Assembly: GCF_048268305.1 (NCBI RefSeq)
Contig: NZ_JBLWVT010000006.1
Coordinates: forward strand, 62,001 to 126,000
DNA length: 64,000 nt
Direction: 5' to 3'
Source: Pseudodonghicola sp048268305
GTDB lineage: Bacteria > Pseudomonadota > Alphaproteobacteria > Rhodobacterales > Rhodobacteraceae
A model generated the notes under the pieces. It saw nothing but the letters and a program-made list of their open reading frames with translations, was not told where the DNA came from and did not search any database. Positions 8,002-16,973 of this stretch are shown here, in pieces; within the stretch, counting starts at the first letter, position 1; every line of letters starts with the position of its first letter. Position numbers and translations under genes: made by a program.

Positions 8002-9072
8002 CTAGTGTGCGTCCCCGCCCGGTTCCGGAATCAGCAGCGACGCGTCGCCATAGGAGAAGAAGCGATACCCCCCCGCCACCGCATGGTCATAGATGCGCCG
8101 AATGGTCTGCTGCCCCATCAGGGCAGAGACCAGCATCAGCAGGGTCGATTTCGGCAGGTGGAAATTGGTCATCAGGGCATCGGTGACCCGGAAGCGGAAT
8201 CCGGGATAGATGAAGATGTCGGTCTCACCCTCCCAAGGCGCGATGGCGCCCGTCTCCCGCGCCGCCGTCTCGATCAGCCTGAGCGCGGTGGTGCCGACCG
8301 GGATCACCCGCCCGCCGGCGGCCTTGGTCGCGGCGATCTCGGCAGCGGCCGTTTCGCTGACCTGGCCCCATTCGGCATGCATCCTGTGGGTGGTCACGTC
8401 ATCGGCCTTGACCGGCAGGAAGGTGCCGGCGCCGACGTGAAGCGTGACATAGGTGAAGCCCACCCCGATCTCGGCCAGCCGCCGCAGCAGCGGCTCATCG
8501 AAATGCAGGGACGCCGTCGGCGCCGCGACGGCGCCCAGGTTCCTGGCCCAGACCGTCTGGTAATCGGTCTTGTCCTGCTCGTCCGCCGCACGCTTGGCGG
8601 CGATATAGGGCGGCAGCGGCATGGCGCCGGCCTCGGCCAGGGCGGCATCGAAATCACCGCCCGTGAGGTTGAAGCGCAGATGCGCCTGACCGTCCTCGAC
8701 CGCCTCCAGCGTTGCGGAAAGATCGCCGGAAAAGACGATCTCCTCGCCCACGCGGATTTTCTTCAGGGGTTTCAGCAGTGCCAGCCAGCAGCCATCGGCG
8801 CGCGGCTCCAGCAGCGTCGCCTCGATCCGCGCGGCGGTGTCGCCCTGCGCCCCCGAGCGATGGCGCAAACCGCTCAGCCGCGCCGGGATCACCTTGGTGT
8901 CGTTCAATACCAGCCGGTCGCCGGGGCGCAGCCAGTCGGGCAGATCATAGACATGGGCGTCGGTGATCGCGGTCCCCTCGGCCACCAGCAGCCGCGCCGA
9001 ACTGCGCGGATGGGCGGGACGGGTGGCAATCAACGCCTCGGGCAGGTGGAAATCAAAATCGCTGAGTTTCAT
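8002..9072 (-). CDS. queA: tRNA preQ1(34) S-adenosylmethionine ribosyltransferase-isomerase
   Basis: QueA transfers and isomerises the ribosyl group of SAM onto preQ1 in tRNA, the penultimate step of queuosine synthesis. It has 356 residues, the usual length. Family segments visible are MKLSDFDFHLPEALIATRPA at the N-terminus, GDRLVLNDTKVIPARL, the central TASLHFDEPLL, TYVTLHVGAGTFLPV, and the C-terminal TNFHLPKSTLLMLVSALMG. ATG 9072 is chosen over a longer frame because it gives this conserved N-terminus. No other queuosine gene is nearby. Confidence 0.96.
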   Translation of the reverse strand: MKLSDFDFHLPEALIATRPAHPRSSARLLVAEGTAITDAHVYDLPDWLRPGDRLVLNDTKVIPARLSGLRHRSGAQGDTAARIEATLLEPRADGCWLALLKPLKKIRVGEEIVFSGDLSATLEAVEDGQAHLRFNLTGGDFDAALAEAGAMPLPPYIAAKRAADEQDKTDYQTVWARNLGAVAAPTASLHFDEPLLRRLAEIGVGFTYVTLHVGAGTFLPVKADDVTTHRMHAEWGQVSETAAAEIAATKAAGGRVIPVGTTALRLIETAARETGAIAPWEGETDIFIYPGFRFRVTDALMTNFHLPKSTLLMLVSALMGQQTIRRIYDHAVAGGYRFFSYGDASLLIPEPGGDAH

Positions 9073-9150
9073 GCGCCGCGCTATAGGCCCGCGCGCGGCC
9101 TTTGACCATGGGGCAATCAGAGAGATCACCGGCAGGCGGCCGCCAAGCCG

Positions 9151-12100
9151 TCACTTGCCCCCCATCGCGCCGTCGATCAGGTTGTGCCCATGCGGCACCG
9201 GCGCACCGGGAGAGCCATTCGGCCTCGCGGGCGTATCGGGCACGGCGAAGGAATCGTCGCCCTCCACCTTCGGCCGTTCGCCGCGAAACAGGTTGCGCAG
9301 CATCCCAGGCGCCAGGCCGGTCAGCGGATTGACCTGGACCGAGGGCGAGGCCGCCGGCCCGCTGAGCGAATAGTTGAAGCCGATCATCCCCTCGCCCTTG
9401 CGGGTCGAGAGCACGCTGCCGATGGCGTTGAGCAGGTAGATCGGCGAAATCACCCCCTGCATGTCCAGCGTCGCGGACTTCAGGTTGTAATAGCCATCCA
9501 TCGACAGGCCGATCGACGGGCCGACGGCGCTGCTTTCCAGCACCACCACCCGATCGGGTTCCAGCCGGAATTTCGCGTCGACCTCGGCGAACTGGATGCC
9601 ATTGCCGGCAACCTCGTCGAACAGGCCCACGACGCTGACCGCGTTCAACAGCGCTGCGATCGCCGGGGCATCCTTGACCTGCGTGCCGACCACCTTGAGC
9701 ACGCCGTCGAAATAGCCCTCCTTGTCAGCCACCGGCAGCAGCGACAGGGTGAAATCGCCGCCATAGGCCTGGTTGAGAATCCCGGCAGAGCGGAACACCC
9801 CGCCGCCGTCCTTCGAGGTCAGGAAGACGGCGCTGCGGCCGAATTTCGGCTCGATCCGGCCAGCGACCGTGGTTTGCCCGTTCAGCAAGCCGACGAAGGG
9901 GCCCGACAACCCGCCCGAGGTCGAGAACTGGCCCTGAAAACTGGTCAGCGACAGCGCGTCGCTGATCTGCAGCAGGTCCAGCGCGACCTGCAGTTTGCCG
10001 CCGTTCCCGCCGCCGCTGGAACTGCCGAACCGCGCCCGCCTGAGATCGAGCCGGCCAGAGAGCACATGCACCTCCGGCGCCGCCTTGCCACGGCCGACCA
10101 GCTCCACCCCGGCGTCGAGCCAGCCATTGAGCTTGACCGAGGAAAACCGCGCCCGTTCCATCCCGCCGCCCGGCAGGGTGGTCACGCTGCCGAGGGCCTC
10201 CAGCCCCGAGGCCTTCAGCGCCAGCCGGTCGACCTCGGCACGCGGGCCCAGACGCACCGTCACCGCGAGACTGCCGCTGTCGGCTTCGGGCTTGCGCCAA
10301 CTCAGTTGCGGAATCGCCAGTCCGAGGCCGCGCAGATCGGAGATCAGATTGAGTACTGGCGGCGTCTCCTTGGCGAAATCCAGGGTAAACTGCGCCGTGC
10401 CCTGGCCGCTGAGGCTGCCGTCCGGCAGGCCGATCGAAAAGGTGTCGACCGCCTTCTGCGACAATTCCACCTGGCCCTCGACCCGGCTGGTTCCGGGCGC
10501 GCCCGGGCCGATCGGCTGGGTCCAGCGCGCCACCATGGGAAGCTGCCCGATCCGGCCGGTGCCGGAAAGCTGCACCTGCCCCTGGTCCGCCTCGAGCATG
10601 AGCGCCGAGGCGGTCAAGGTCTGCCCCGGCACCAGAACCGTGCTCGAGACATCGGTGAGCCGGCCATCGGCATAAAAGCTCATCTCCTCGTAGCTCATCT
10701 TCGGCTTCATCGGGAAGGACATCGTCCCCTCCACCCGCGCCCGCCCCTGCGCCAGATCCACCGGCAGGGCGGTGTCCTTCAGCGCATGGATGGGCGGACC
10801 GGCCAGCAACGCCATCAACGAGGTGATCGACCCATCGGCCCGCAGCCGCAGCACCGCCGGCGCGTCGTCCTTGATGCTGATATCGGGAATGATGAAGGAG
10901 GTGCCGGCAATGTCGATCGGGCCGCCCTCGTCCGGGGTGACGGTGCCGGCATCGGCGCTGACGACAAACCTGTCCCGGTTCAGCGTCACCTCGCCGGAGG
11001 CCTCGTCGGCGGGCGGCAGGAATTTGTTATAGAGAACCTTGGCGCCGGCGAATTCGAAATCGCCATAGATCTCGGGCTTCTGCCCTTCCTTCAATCGCAG
11101 AGCGAAGTCGATGTCGGAGAGGGTGCCGGCGCTGATGTTCTGCACCACCCAGTCGCGCGGCTTCGGCGCCACCCGCTCGGGCCAGAGGGTGAGCAGACGC
11201 TCGGGGGTGATCTTGTCGACCTTGGCGTCGACCGAAAGCCGCCAGCCCTCACTGCCGGCCCTGGCTTCGCCCTTCAGGTGAAAGCCGCTGTCGCCGTCGA
11301 CCACATACATCTGCCCGAGGGTCAGCCGGAAGGGATGCAGCTCCAGCCGGAAATCCACCAGGCCGCCGTCAAGCGTCAGCGGCTGCGGATAAAGCCCCGC
11401 CGGGTCGAGCTGCATCCGGTTGACGGTGAACTGCCCCACCAGATCGTCGAGCCGGCCGTCCTCGACCCCGCCAAGATAGGCCTGCCCCTCACCCGAGGAG
11501 GAGCCCCAGGCGCTGTCCACCGAGAGCTCGTTGAACACCAGCGTATGGGTGGCGGGGGTATAGGTGAAATAGCTGCGCGCGCCGGAGAAAGGGATCGGGC
11601 TGGTCGCATCGGTCGGCTGCAGGGCGCCCTCGCCGATCTGCAAGGTCGCCGAGAGCGGCGCCAATGTCCCGTCGCCGTTGACACTGCCCCTCAGCGCCCC
11701 CGAGATCGGCGCCCGCAAGACGTCGAGCCAGGCCAGCGCCACGCTTTGCGCCGCGATGTCGGCCGCGTCGATATCGCGCACGGAAACGCCGAATCCCGCC
11801 TGCATCTCGCCGATGCGGGCGGTGTAATTGGCCTCGATCGTGCTGGCGTAATCGCGCCCGCTGAGCAGCGCGAAAGAGGCGCCGATCTGCAGGTCCCGAT
11901 CGTTGCGATCCAGCCGGAGGCGACCACCATCCAACGTCCAGGCCTTGCCGCTGACCGTATCCTCATACCGCAGGGTGACCGCGTCGACATCGACGCTGAC
12001 TAGGGCGGCAAGCTGAGGATTGAGAAGCTGCCGGTTCCAGCCGGCGATCAACTGCGGCAGACCTTCGGCGCTTTTCGCCGGCGCCGTCCCCATCCCGAAG

Positions 12101-12549
12101 GCCAGCGAAACCGCACCGTCCTGGTCGCGCCGCAATGTCGCCAGCACGCCACTCAGGGAAATCCGCTTGGGCTGCACCTGACCATGCAGCAGCGGGCGCA
12201 TTGCCAGGCTCGCCTCGGCGTTCGAAAGCTGCGCGACCACCTGCCCGTCGGGCTGCGACAACACCACGTCGCGCAGCCTGAGGCGCGGACGCCAGCCCTT
12301 GCGGATCACCATCTCGATATCACCGAAGCTGATCTGCAGGCCGTTCAGGCTGCGTTCGATCCGCGCCTCGACCCGCGCGCGCAGCCAATCCGGGGTATGG
12401 AGCTGGGTGCCCACGAGCATATAGACCGACACCCCCACAAGGATCGCCATCACCAGCGTGCCGCGAAAGGTCCAGATGCCCGCCCGCCGCGCGACATGGG
12501 CGGCGCGGCGGCGCCGGGGCGGTTGAGGCTTCGGCTCGGGCACGCTCAT
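9151..12549 (-). CDS. Large AsmA-like (DUF3971/YhdP-type) envelope protein
   Basis: 1132 residues. An Arg-rich cytoplasmic N-terminus (PPRRRRAAHVARRAG) and one membrane segment (about residues 25-45) precede a very long beta-rich periplasmic part. The start resembles DUF3971 and the C-terminal 300 residues the AsmA-like domain, with the segment GMIGFNYSLSGPAASPSVQVNPLTGL close to the end. Family members (YhdP, TamB, AsmA) are thought to form grooves for phospholipid transport to the outer membrane; that role here is inference. ATG 12549 is preferred over ATG 12573 because GGGGGTGA lies before it. It is upstream of queA with a gap of 78 bases. Confidence 0.8.
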   Translation of the reverse strand: MSVPEPKPQPPRRRRAAHVARRAGIWTFRGTLVMAILVGVSVYMLVGTQLHTPDWLRARVEARIERSLNGLQISFGDIEMVIRKGWRPRLRLRDVVLSQPDGQVVAQLSNAEASLAMRPLLHGQVQPKRISLSGVLATLRRDQDGAVSLAFGMGTAPAKSAEGLPQLIAGWNRQLLNPQLAALVSVDVDAVTLRYEDTVSGKAWTLDGGRLRLDRNDRDLQIGASFALLSGRDYASTIEANYTARIGEMQAGFGVSVRDIDAADIAAQSVALAWLDVLRAPISGALRGSVNGDGTLAPLSATLQIGEGALQPTDATSPIPFSGARSYFTYTPATHTLVFNELSVDSAWGSSSGEGQAYLGGVEDGRLDDLVGQFTVNRMQLDPAGLYPQPLTLDGGLVDFRLELHPFRLTLGQMYVVDGDSGFHLKGEARAGSEGWRLSVDAKVDKITPERLLTLWPERVAPKPRDWVVQNISAGTLSDIDFALRLKEGQKPEIYGDFEFAGAKVLYNKFLPPADEASGEVTLNRDRFVVSADAGTVTPDEGGPIDIAGTSFIIPDISIKDDAPAVLRLRADGSITSLMALLAGPPIHALKDTALPVDLAQGRARVEGTMSFPMKPKMSYEEMSFYADGRLTDVSSTVLVPGQTLTASALMLEADQGQVQLSGTGRIGQLPMVARWTQPIGPGAPGTSRVEGQVELSQKAVDTFSIGLPDGSLSGQGTAQFTLDFAKETPPVLNLISDLRGLGLAIPQLSWRKPEADSGSLAVTVRLGPRAEVDRLALKASGLEALGSVTTLPGGGMERARFSSVKLNGWLDAGVELVGRGKAAPEVHVLSGRLDLRRARFGSSSGGGNGGKLQVALDLLQISDALSLTSFQGQFSTSGGLSGPFVGLLNGQTTVAGRIEPKFGRSAVFLTSKDGGGVFRSAGILNQAYGGDFTLSLLPVADKEGYFDGVLKVVGTQVKDAPAIAALLNAVSVVGLFDEVAGNGIQFAEVDAKFRLEPDRVVVLESSAVGPSIGLSMDGYYNLKSATLDMQGVISPIYLLNAIGSVLSTRKGEGMIGFNYSLSGPAASPSVQVNPLTGLAPGMLRNLFRGERPKVEGDDSFAVPDTPARPNGSPGAPVPHGHNLIDGAMGGK

Positions 12550-12649
12550 CCGGTCACCCCCGTCAGCGGGCATGCCCCGGGGTTTCCGGTTGCCGAAATC
12601 GGCCTAATATGGAACCCATCAGTCCAGTTCATTGCCAGCGGAGTGCCCG

Positions 12650-13129
12650 ATGCCCGATCAATCGCCCGTTCTGTCCGATACCGCCCCCGATTTCACCCTG
12701 CCCCGCGACGGCGGCGGAGAGGTGAGCCTGTCGGGCCTGCGCGGCGGCATCGTCGTGCTCTATTTCTACCCGCGCGATGATACGCCGGGCTGCACCAAGG
12801 AATCCATCGGCTTTTCCGAAGACTTGCAAACCTTTGCCGAGGCCGGCGCCCAGATCTTCGGCATCTCGCGCGATACCGTGGCCAAGCACGACAAATTCGT
12901 CGCCAAGCATGGGCTGACGGTGCCGCTGCTGTCCGACGAGGACGGCCAAGTCTGCGAGGCCTATGGCGTCTGGGTCGAAAAGACCATGTACGGCAAGACG
13001 TCGATGGGGATCGAACGATCAACCTTCCTGATCGACGCCGAGGGCAAGATCGCCCGCATCTGGCGCAAGGTGAAGGTGCCGGGCCATGTCGAAGAGGTGC
13101 TGGAGGCGGTCCGGGCGCTCAAGGCCTGA
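12650..13129 (+). CDS. bcp: Thioredoxin-dependent peroxiredoxin, BCP/PrxQ type
   Basis: 159 residues of the BCP/PrxQ peroxiredoxin family, which reduces hydrogen peroxide and organic peroxides. Seen are APDFTLP at the start, LYFYPRDDTPGCTKESIGF with the peroxidatic cysteine, FGISRDTVAKHDKF, and the C-terminal RIWRKVKVPGHVEEVL. In many BCPs a resolving cysteine sits five residues after the first (GCTKEAC); here that position is Ile, and a second Cys occurs only in QVCEAYG. Start ATG 12650 has AGCGGAG just upstream. It is divergent from the AsmA-like gene. Confidence 0.92.
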   Translation: MPDQSPVLSDTAPDFTLPRDGGGEVSLSGLRGGIVVLYFYPRDDTPGCTKESIGFSEDLQTFAEAGAQIFGISRDTVAKHDKFVAKHGLTVPLLSDEDGQVCEAYGVWVEKTMYGKTSMGIERSTFLIDAEGKIARIWRKVKVPGHVEEVLEAVRALKA

Positions 13130-13149
13130 TCCCCACGCGCAACCGGCGA

Positions 13150-13167
13150 CGCCTCCTGAAGGAGGCG
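13150..13167. other. Short GC hairpin between bcp and the DUF455 gene
   Basis: A 7-bp stem (CGCCTCC with GGAGGCG) and TGAA loop, with no T-run. It could slow or trim the transcript, but a terminator call is not supported. Confidence 0.3.
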
Positions 13168-13216
13168 CCGTCCCTGCACGCCCCCTGAAGACGGCCGTTC
13201 CACCGGAAAGACGACG

Positions 13217-14050
13217 ATGACAGCCCCCCTCTCTCTCGCCCAACGCGCCGAGGCGGTGTTGCGCACCCCCGACGGGCGCGCCAAGACTGCCCTGTCCCGC
13301 CAGCACGCCGCCGCCTGGTTCGCCTCCCGCGGCGCTGGTGCCGCCCCGATGGAGATCGGCACCGCCGCCCCGCCCCGGCATCCCGAGCGCCCCGAGCGGC
13401 CGGAACTCCTCTCCCCCCGCGAGGTGCCCAAGCGCAAGCCCGGTTCGCCCGCCGGACGCATCGCGCTGCTGCATGCGGTGGCGCATATCGAGTTGAACGC
13501 GGTCGATCTGCACTGGGACATCATCGCCCGGTTTTCACATGTGCCGATGCCGATCGGGTTCTACGACGATTGGGTGAAATCGGCCGACGAGGAGAGCAAG
13601 CATTTCAACCTTGTCTGCGACTGCCTAGAGGCGCTTGGCAGCCATTACGGCGCCCTGCCCGCCCATGCCGGCATGTGGCGCGCCGCCGAAGATACCGCCG
13701 ACGACCTGATGGGGCGCCTCGCCGTGGTGCCGATGGTGCTTGAGGCGCGTGGCCTCGACGTCACGCCGGGAATGATCGAAATCTTCCGCAAAGCGGAAGT
13801 TGATCAGGCGGTGAAGGCGCTGGAAACCATCTATGCCGAAGAAGTGGGCCATGTCGCCTATGGGTCGAAATGGTTCCATTTCCTCTGTGGTCGGGAGAAT
13901 GCCGACCCAAAGGAGGTGTTCCACGCGCTGGTGCGCAAATACTTCCATGGGGCACTAAAGCCCCCGTTCAACGAGGAAAAACGCGCCGAGGCCGGGCTGC
14001 CGCCGGATTTCTACTGGCCGCTGGCCGACCAGATACCGGCAAAGCGGTGA
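13217..14050 (+). CDS. DUF455 family ferritin-like protein
   Basis: 277 residues. The four-helix ferritin-like region carries candidate metal ligands in HIELNAVDLHWDI, DEESKHFNL and AEEVGHVAYG (E/H pairs spaced as in di-iron proteins). The C-terminus PPFNEEKRAEAGLPPDFYWP is typical of DUF455. The activity is not established. It lies 87 bp downstream of bcp on the same strand, so both may share a transcript; a link to oxidative stress is only inference from that position. Confidence 0.85.
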   Translation: MTAPLSLAQRAEAVLRTPDGRAKTALSRQHAAAWFASRGAGAAPMEIGTAAPPRHPERPERPELLSPREVPKRKPGSPAGRIALLHAVAHIELNAVDLHWDIIARFSHVPMPIGFYDDWVKSADEESKHFNLVCDCLEALGSHYGALPAHAGMWRAAEDTADDLMGRLAVVPMVLEARGLDVTPGMIEIFRKAEVDQAVKALETIYAEEVGHVAYGSKWFHFLCGRENADPKEVFHALVRKYFHGALKPPFNEEKRAEAGLPPDFYWPLADQIPAKR

Positions 14051-14177
14051 AAAATCAGACAGGCGCGCCCGGCCCCGGCCTCTGCCGTGACGCCCGCAGG
14101 CAAGCCCTTGAAGTCGGCGGATTTTCGCCCAATGGCCATCCTCCGCCGATGATCTGGCGCAACAGCGGCCAACAAAC

Positions 14178-14206
14178 TTGCCCAATGGTCCCCCCCCGGT
14201 TATGCA
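14178..14206 (+). promoter_or_regulatory. Possible promoter of the M23-bactofilin pair
   Basis: TTGCCC, 17 bases, TATGCA, ending 63 bases before the TTG start. It is the only fair sigma-70 match in the 218-base gap after the DUF455 gene; the spacer contains a run of eight C. Confidence 0.4.
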
Positions 14207-14268
14207 ATCGGCCCATGGGGTCGGACCGCCTGTGCGGGTAGGTCCGGGGATGGGACAAGGACGACGAC

Positions 14269-15588
14269 TTGCGCACGAGATTCGCGATCAAGCTGCATGC
14301 GGTTCTGGAGAAATACTTCCCCGAACGACGTGTCTTTCTGAAATCGGATGCGGATACACGATTTATCCGCCTCAGACCGGGGACGCAGCTTGCCGCCTAT
14401 GCCGGCACCTTCCTGATCGTCGCCTGGGCCATCGTCGCCAGCGCCATCGTGCTGATGGACAGCATCGGCGCCGGCAACTTCCGCGAACAGGCCCGCCGCG
14501 ATCAACGCATGTACGAACAACGGCTGAACCAGCTTTCGACCGAACGCGACGCCCGTGCCGAAGAGGCGCTCGCCGCCCAGGCCCGGTTCAACAGCGCGCT
14601 GGAACAGATTTCGCTCATGCAGTCGGAACTGCTCTCGTCGGAAACCCGCCGCAACGAGCTTGAGACCGGCATCGAGGTGATCCAGTCGACCCTGCGCCAG
14701 ACCATGCGCGACCGCGAGACCGCGCGCAAAACCCTCGCCGTGCTGAAGGACGAGGGCGCCGCCAGCCCCGCCACCGCCCCCAGCGCCCCGGCGCAGATGG
14801 CCTTCATGACCGCCGCCCTGACCGAGGCCGCGGAAGAGCGCGACCAGGTTCGCGCCGATGCCCAGAGCGCGCTGGACGAACGCGACGCGCTGGAAACCGA
14901 AATCAAGCTGATGCGCGAGCGCAACGACCAGATCTTCCGCCAGCTCGAAGAGGCGATGGCGGTCTCGGTCGAGCCTCTCAACAAGATGTTCCGCCAGGCC
15001 GGCATGGCGCCCGACCGCATCCTTGAACAGGTGCGGCGCGGCTATGACGGCCAGGGCGGCCCGCTGACACCGATCACCTTTTCGACCCGGGGCGAACAAC
15101 CCGACCCCGACGAGCTGCGCGCCAACAAGCTCCTGAACCAGATGGATCAGCTCAACCTCTATCGGCTGGCCGCGCAGAAGGCCCCCTTCGCCAAACCCGT
15201 GCACGCCTCGGTCCGGTTTTCCAGCCCCTTCGGCTATCGCCGCGACCCCAAGACCGGCGGCCGGCGGATGCATAACGGCGCCGATTTCGCCGGCCCCGTT
15301 GGCACCGACATCTTCGCCACCGCCGATGGCGTGGTCACCTATGCCGGCTGGATGTCGGGCTTTGGTCGCCTGGTAAAGATCCGCCACGCCTTCGGCATCG
15401 AGACCTATTATGGCCATACCTCCCGGCTCTACGTGAAGGTGGGCCAAAGGGTCTCGCGCGGGGATCACATTGCTGATATGGGTAACTCCGGAAGGTCCAC
15501 CGGCACCCATCTGCATTACGAAGTCCGCGTCAACGGCAGACCGGTGAATCCCATGACTTACATCAAGGCTGCGAGAAATGTTTTCTAA
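14269..15588 (+). CDS. M23 family metallopeptidase with coiled coil (LytM-type)
   Basis: 439 residues. It has a short cytoplasmic N-terminus, a membrane segment at about residues 44-66 (YAGTFLIVAWAIVASAIVLM), a long coiled-coil region to about residue 260, then a C-terminal M23 peptidase domain. The zinc motif is complete: HNGADFAG (H and D), the later HTSRL, and the closing HLH in GTHLHYEV. It would cut peptidoglycan peptides or help position such enzymes. No ATG fits; the TTG start has AAGGA upstream. The last 11 bases overlap the bactofilin gene, implying translational coupling, and bactofilin-M23 pairs are known to shape cells. Confidence 0.88.
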   Translation: MRTRFAIKLHAVLEKYFPERRVFLKSDADTRFIRLRPGTQLAAYAGTFLIVAWAIVASAIVLMDSIGAGNFREQARRDQRMYEQRLNQLSTERDARAEEALAAQARFNSALEQISLMQSELLSSETRRNELETGIEVIQSTLRQTMRDRETARKTLAVLKDEGAASPATAPSAPAQMAFMTAALTEAAEERDQVRADAQSALDERDALETEIKLMRERNDQIFRQLEEAMAVSVEPLNKMFRQAGMAPDRILEQVRRGYDGQGGPLTPITFSTRGEQPDPDELRANKLLNQMDQLNLYRLAAQKAPFAKPVHASVRFSSPFGYRRDPKTGGRRMHNGADFAGPVGTDIFATADGVVTYAGWMSGFGRLVKIRHAFGIETYYGHTSRLYVKVGQRVSRGDHIADMGNSGRSTGTHLHYEVRVNGRPVNPMTYIKAARNVF

Positions 15589-16069
15589 GAGCAAAATCAA
15601 CGATCCCGGTCCCAAGGCCTCCGAAAGCACCAGCTCCACCGCCCCGGCGACCCCGGCCGCCCCGGCGCCGAGCGATTTCAAATCGACCGCGCCCAAGGCC
15701 AAGCCGCCGGCATCGGTGCTGTCCTCGGATCTGCACGTCACCGGCAATCTGAAGACCACCGGCGACATCCAGGTCGAAGGCACCGTTGAAGGCGACATTC
15801 GCGCCCATCTGCTGACCGTCGGCGAAACCGCCACCATCAAGGGCGAAATCTCGGCCGATGACGTGGTGATCAACGGTCGCATCGTCGGCCGGGTGCGCGG
15901 GCTGAAAGTGCGGCTGACCTCGACCGCGCGGGTCGAAGGCGACATCATCCACAAGACCATCGCGATCGAGAGCGGCGCCCATTTCGAAGGCTCGGTTCAA
16001 CGCCAGGACGACCCGCTCAGCGCCGGTCCGAAAGCCCCGGCAGCGCCGAAACCCGCCTCCGAGGCGTAA
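15578..16069 (+). CDS. Bactofilin family protein
   Basis: 163 residues. A low-complexity Ala/Pro/Ser N-terminus (about 45 residues) precedes the bactofilin beta-helix core, with segments LSSDLHVTGNLKTTGDIQVE, GTVEGDIRAHLLTVGETA and GEISADDVVINGRIVGRV, and ends in an Ala/Pro-rich tail. Bactofilins polymerise without nucleotides into membrane-associated filaments that recruit cell-wall enzymes. The overlap with the M23 peptidase gene suggests that enzyme is the partner. A strong terminator follows. Confidence 0.9.
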   Translation: MFSKSKINDPGPKASESTSSTAPATPAAPAPSDFKSTAPKAKPPASVLSSDLHVTGNLKTTGDIQVEGTVEGDIRAHLLTVGETATIKGEISADDVVINGRIVGRVRGLKVRLTSTARVEGDIIHKTIAIESGAHFEGSVQRQDDPLSAGPKAPAAPKPASEA

Positions 16070-16112
16070 GCAATATAGACCCTCGCGGGACATCCGAGAT
16101 GTCCCCGCAACG

Positions 16113-16140
16113 GCGCCGCGGTCTTCTGCGGCGCTTTTTC
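16113..16140 (+). terminator. Intrinsic terminator of the bactofilin gene
   Basis: Stem GCGCCGC (16113-16119) with GCGGCGC (16128-16134), an eight-base loop, then TTTTT. Classic form. Confidence 0.85.
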
Positions 16141-16167
16141 TTTGCGCCGCTGCCGGCGCCTTCGATC

Positions 16168-16231
16168 TGGCAAAAATATCCTCGGGGGTGAATTGGCCCG
16201 CAGGGACAAGAGGGGGCAGACAGCCCCCTGC
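16168..16231. repeat. REP-like intergenic element, copy 1
   Basis: It contains AAAATATCCTCGGGGG followed about 30 bases later by a hairpin AGGGGGC-agaca-GCCCCCT. A related arrangement (AAATATCCCGGGGG, then GGGGGC-agc-GCCCCC) is at 49571-49619. The element fills the gap between convergent genes and ends at the DUF4336 stop codon. Confidence 0.5.
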
Positions 16232-16232
16232 C

Positions 16233-16973
16233 TCACCTCAGCGCGAAGCGGAACGCCCGGCGCAGTTCTGCGGCCCCCTCCGCCCCATAGCAGGCGCCAT
16301 GGGCCAGGATCACCCGCTCCGGTCCCCAATCCAGCATCTGCCGCACCGAGGCCCCCAGCGCGGGTTTGTCGAAGGTCGCACGCATGTCCGGCGGCATATG
16401 GCCGCGCGGCGCGCTGATCCCGGCCAGGCGCACAAGCGGGCGCATCCACCAGGGCAACTTGCGGGGTTCGAAATTCTCGATCAGATCGGTGAGGATCAAC
16501 GTCCGGCTGGAGCGATGAAAGAACACCGCCTCGCGATGAACCTTGCTGCCCTTGACGATCGTCTGGTCGATCTCGCCCGCCCAGGCCGGCGGAGCCTGGT
16601 CGGTCAGCGCGTGATCGAACTGGAGTGCCATGCCGCGCGAGGCGGCGCGTTCGGCCACGCCCGGCGCCGCCCAGCTTTCCGCCTGCGGGAAAGCCGCCTG
16701 CCACTCGGCGACGAAAGCGTAGTGGATCCAGTTCGGCGCCACCAGATGGCGCACCGGGCCGAGCGCGGCAATCTCCTCGCGCAGCGGCTCGATCAGCTCG
16801 ATCGGGGAATGCACCCAGAGCCCGCCATCGGCCAAGCGGATCACCGTCGCGCGGGTGGAAAAGGGCATGTGGTAGAAGCGGATCGCCGGCCCGTCGACAA
16901 TCCAGAGATCGCGCGCCACCGGCTTGAGCGTATAGAGCGGCTCGTACCCCGTGGCGCGCGGATCGTCGTTCAT
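16233..16973 (-). CDS. DUF4336 domain-containing protein
   Basis: 246 residues of the DUF4336 family, which has a metallo-beta-lactamase-like fold. Seen are an early LKPVARDLWIVDGPAIRFY, VIRLADGGLWVHSPI, VRHLVAPNWIHYAFVAEW and LTDLIENF. The canonical HxHxDH metal motif is not evident, so hydrolase activity is doubtful. Its ATG overlaps the stop of the periplasmic cyclophilin gene by four bases (ATGA), so the two are translated together. The role is unknown. Confidence 0.75.
   Translation of the reverse strand: MNDDPRATGYEPLYTLKPVARDLWIVDGPAIRFYHMPFSTRATVIRLADGGLWVHSPIELIEPLREEIAALGPVRHLVAPNWIHYAFVAEWQAAFPQAESWAAPGVAERAASRGMALQFDHALTDQAPPAWAGEIDQTIVKGSKVHREAVFFHRSSRTLILTDLIENFEPRKLPWWMRPLVRLAGISAPRGHMPPDMRATFDKPALGASVRQMLDWGPERVILAHGACYGAEGAAELRRAFRFALR

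Noticed and set aside
9184..12003. 939-codon plus-strand open frame opposite the AsmA-like gene
   Set aside because: Shadow of the minus-strand gene with the same low-complexity composition.
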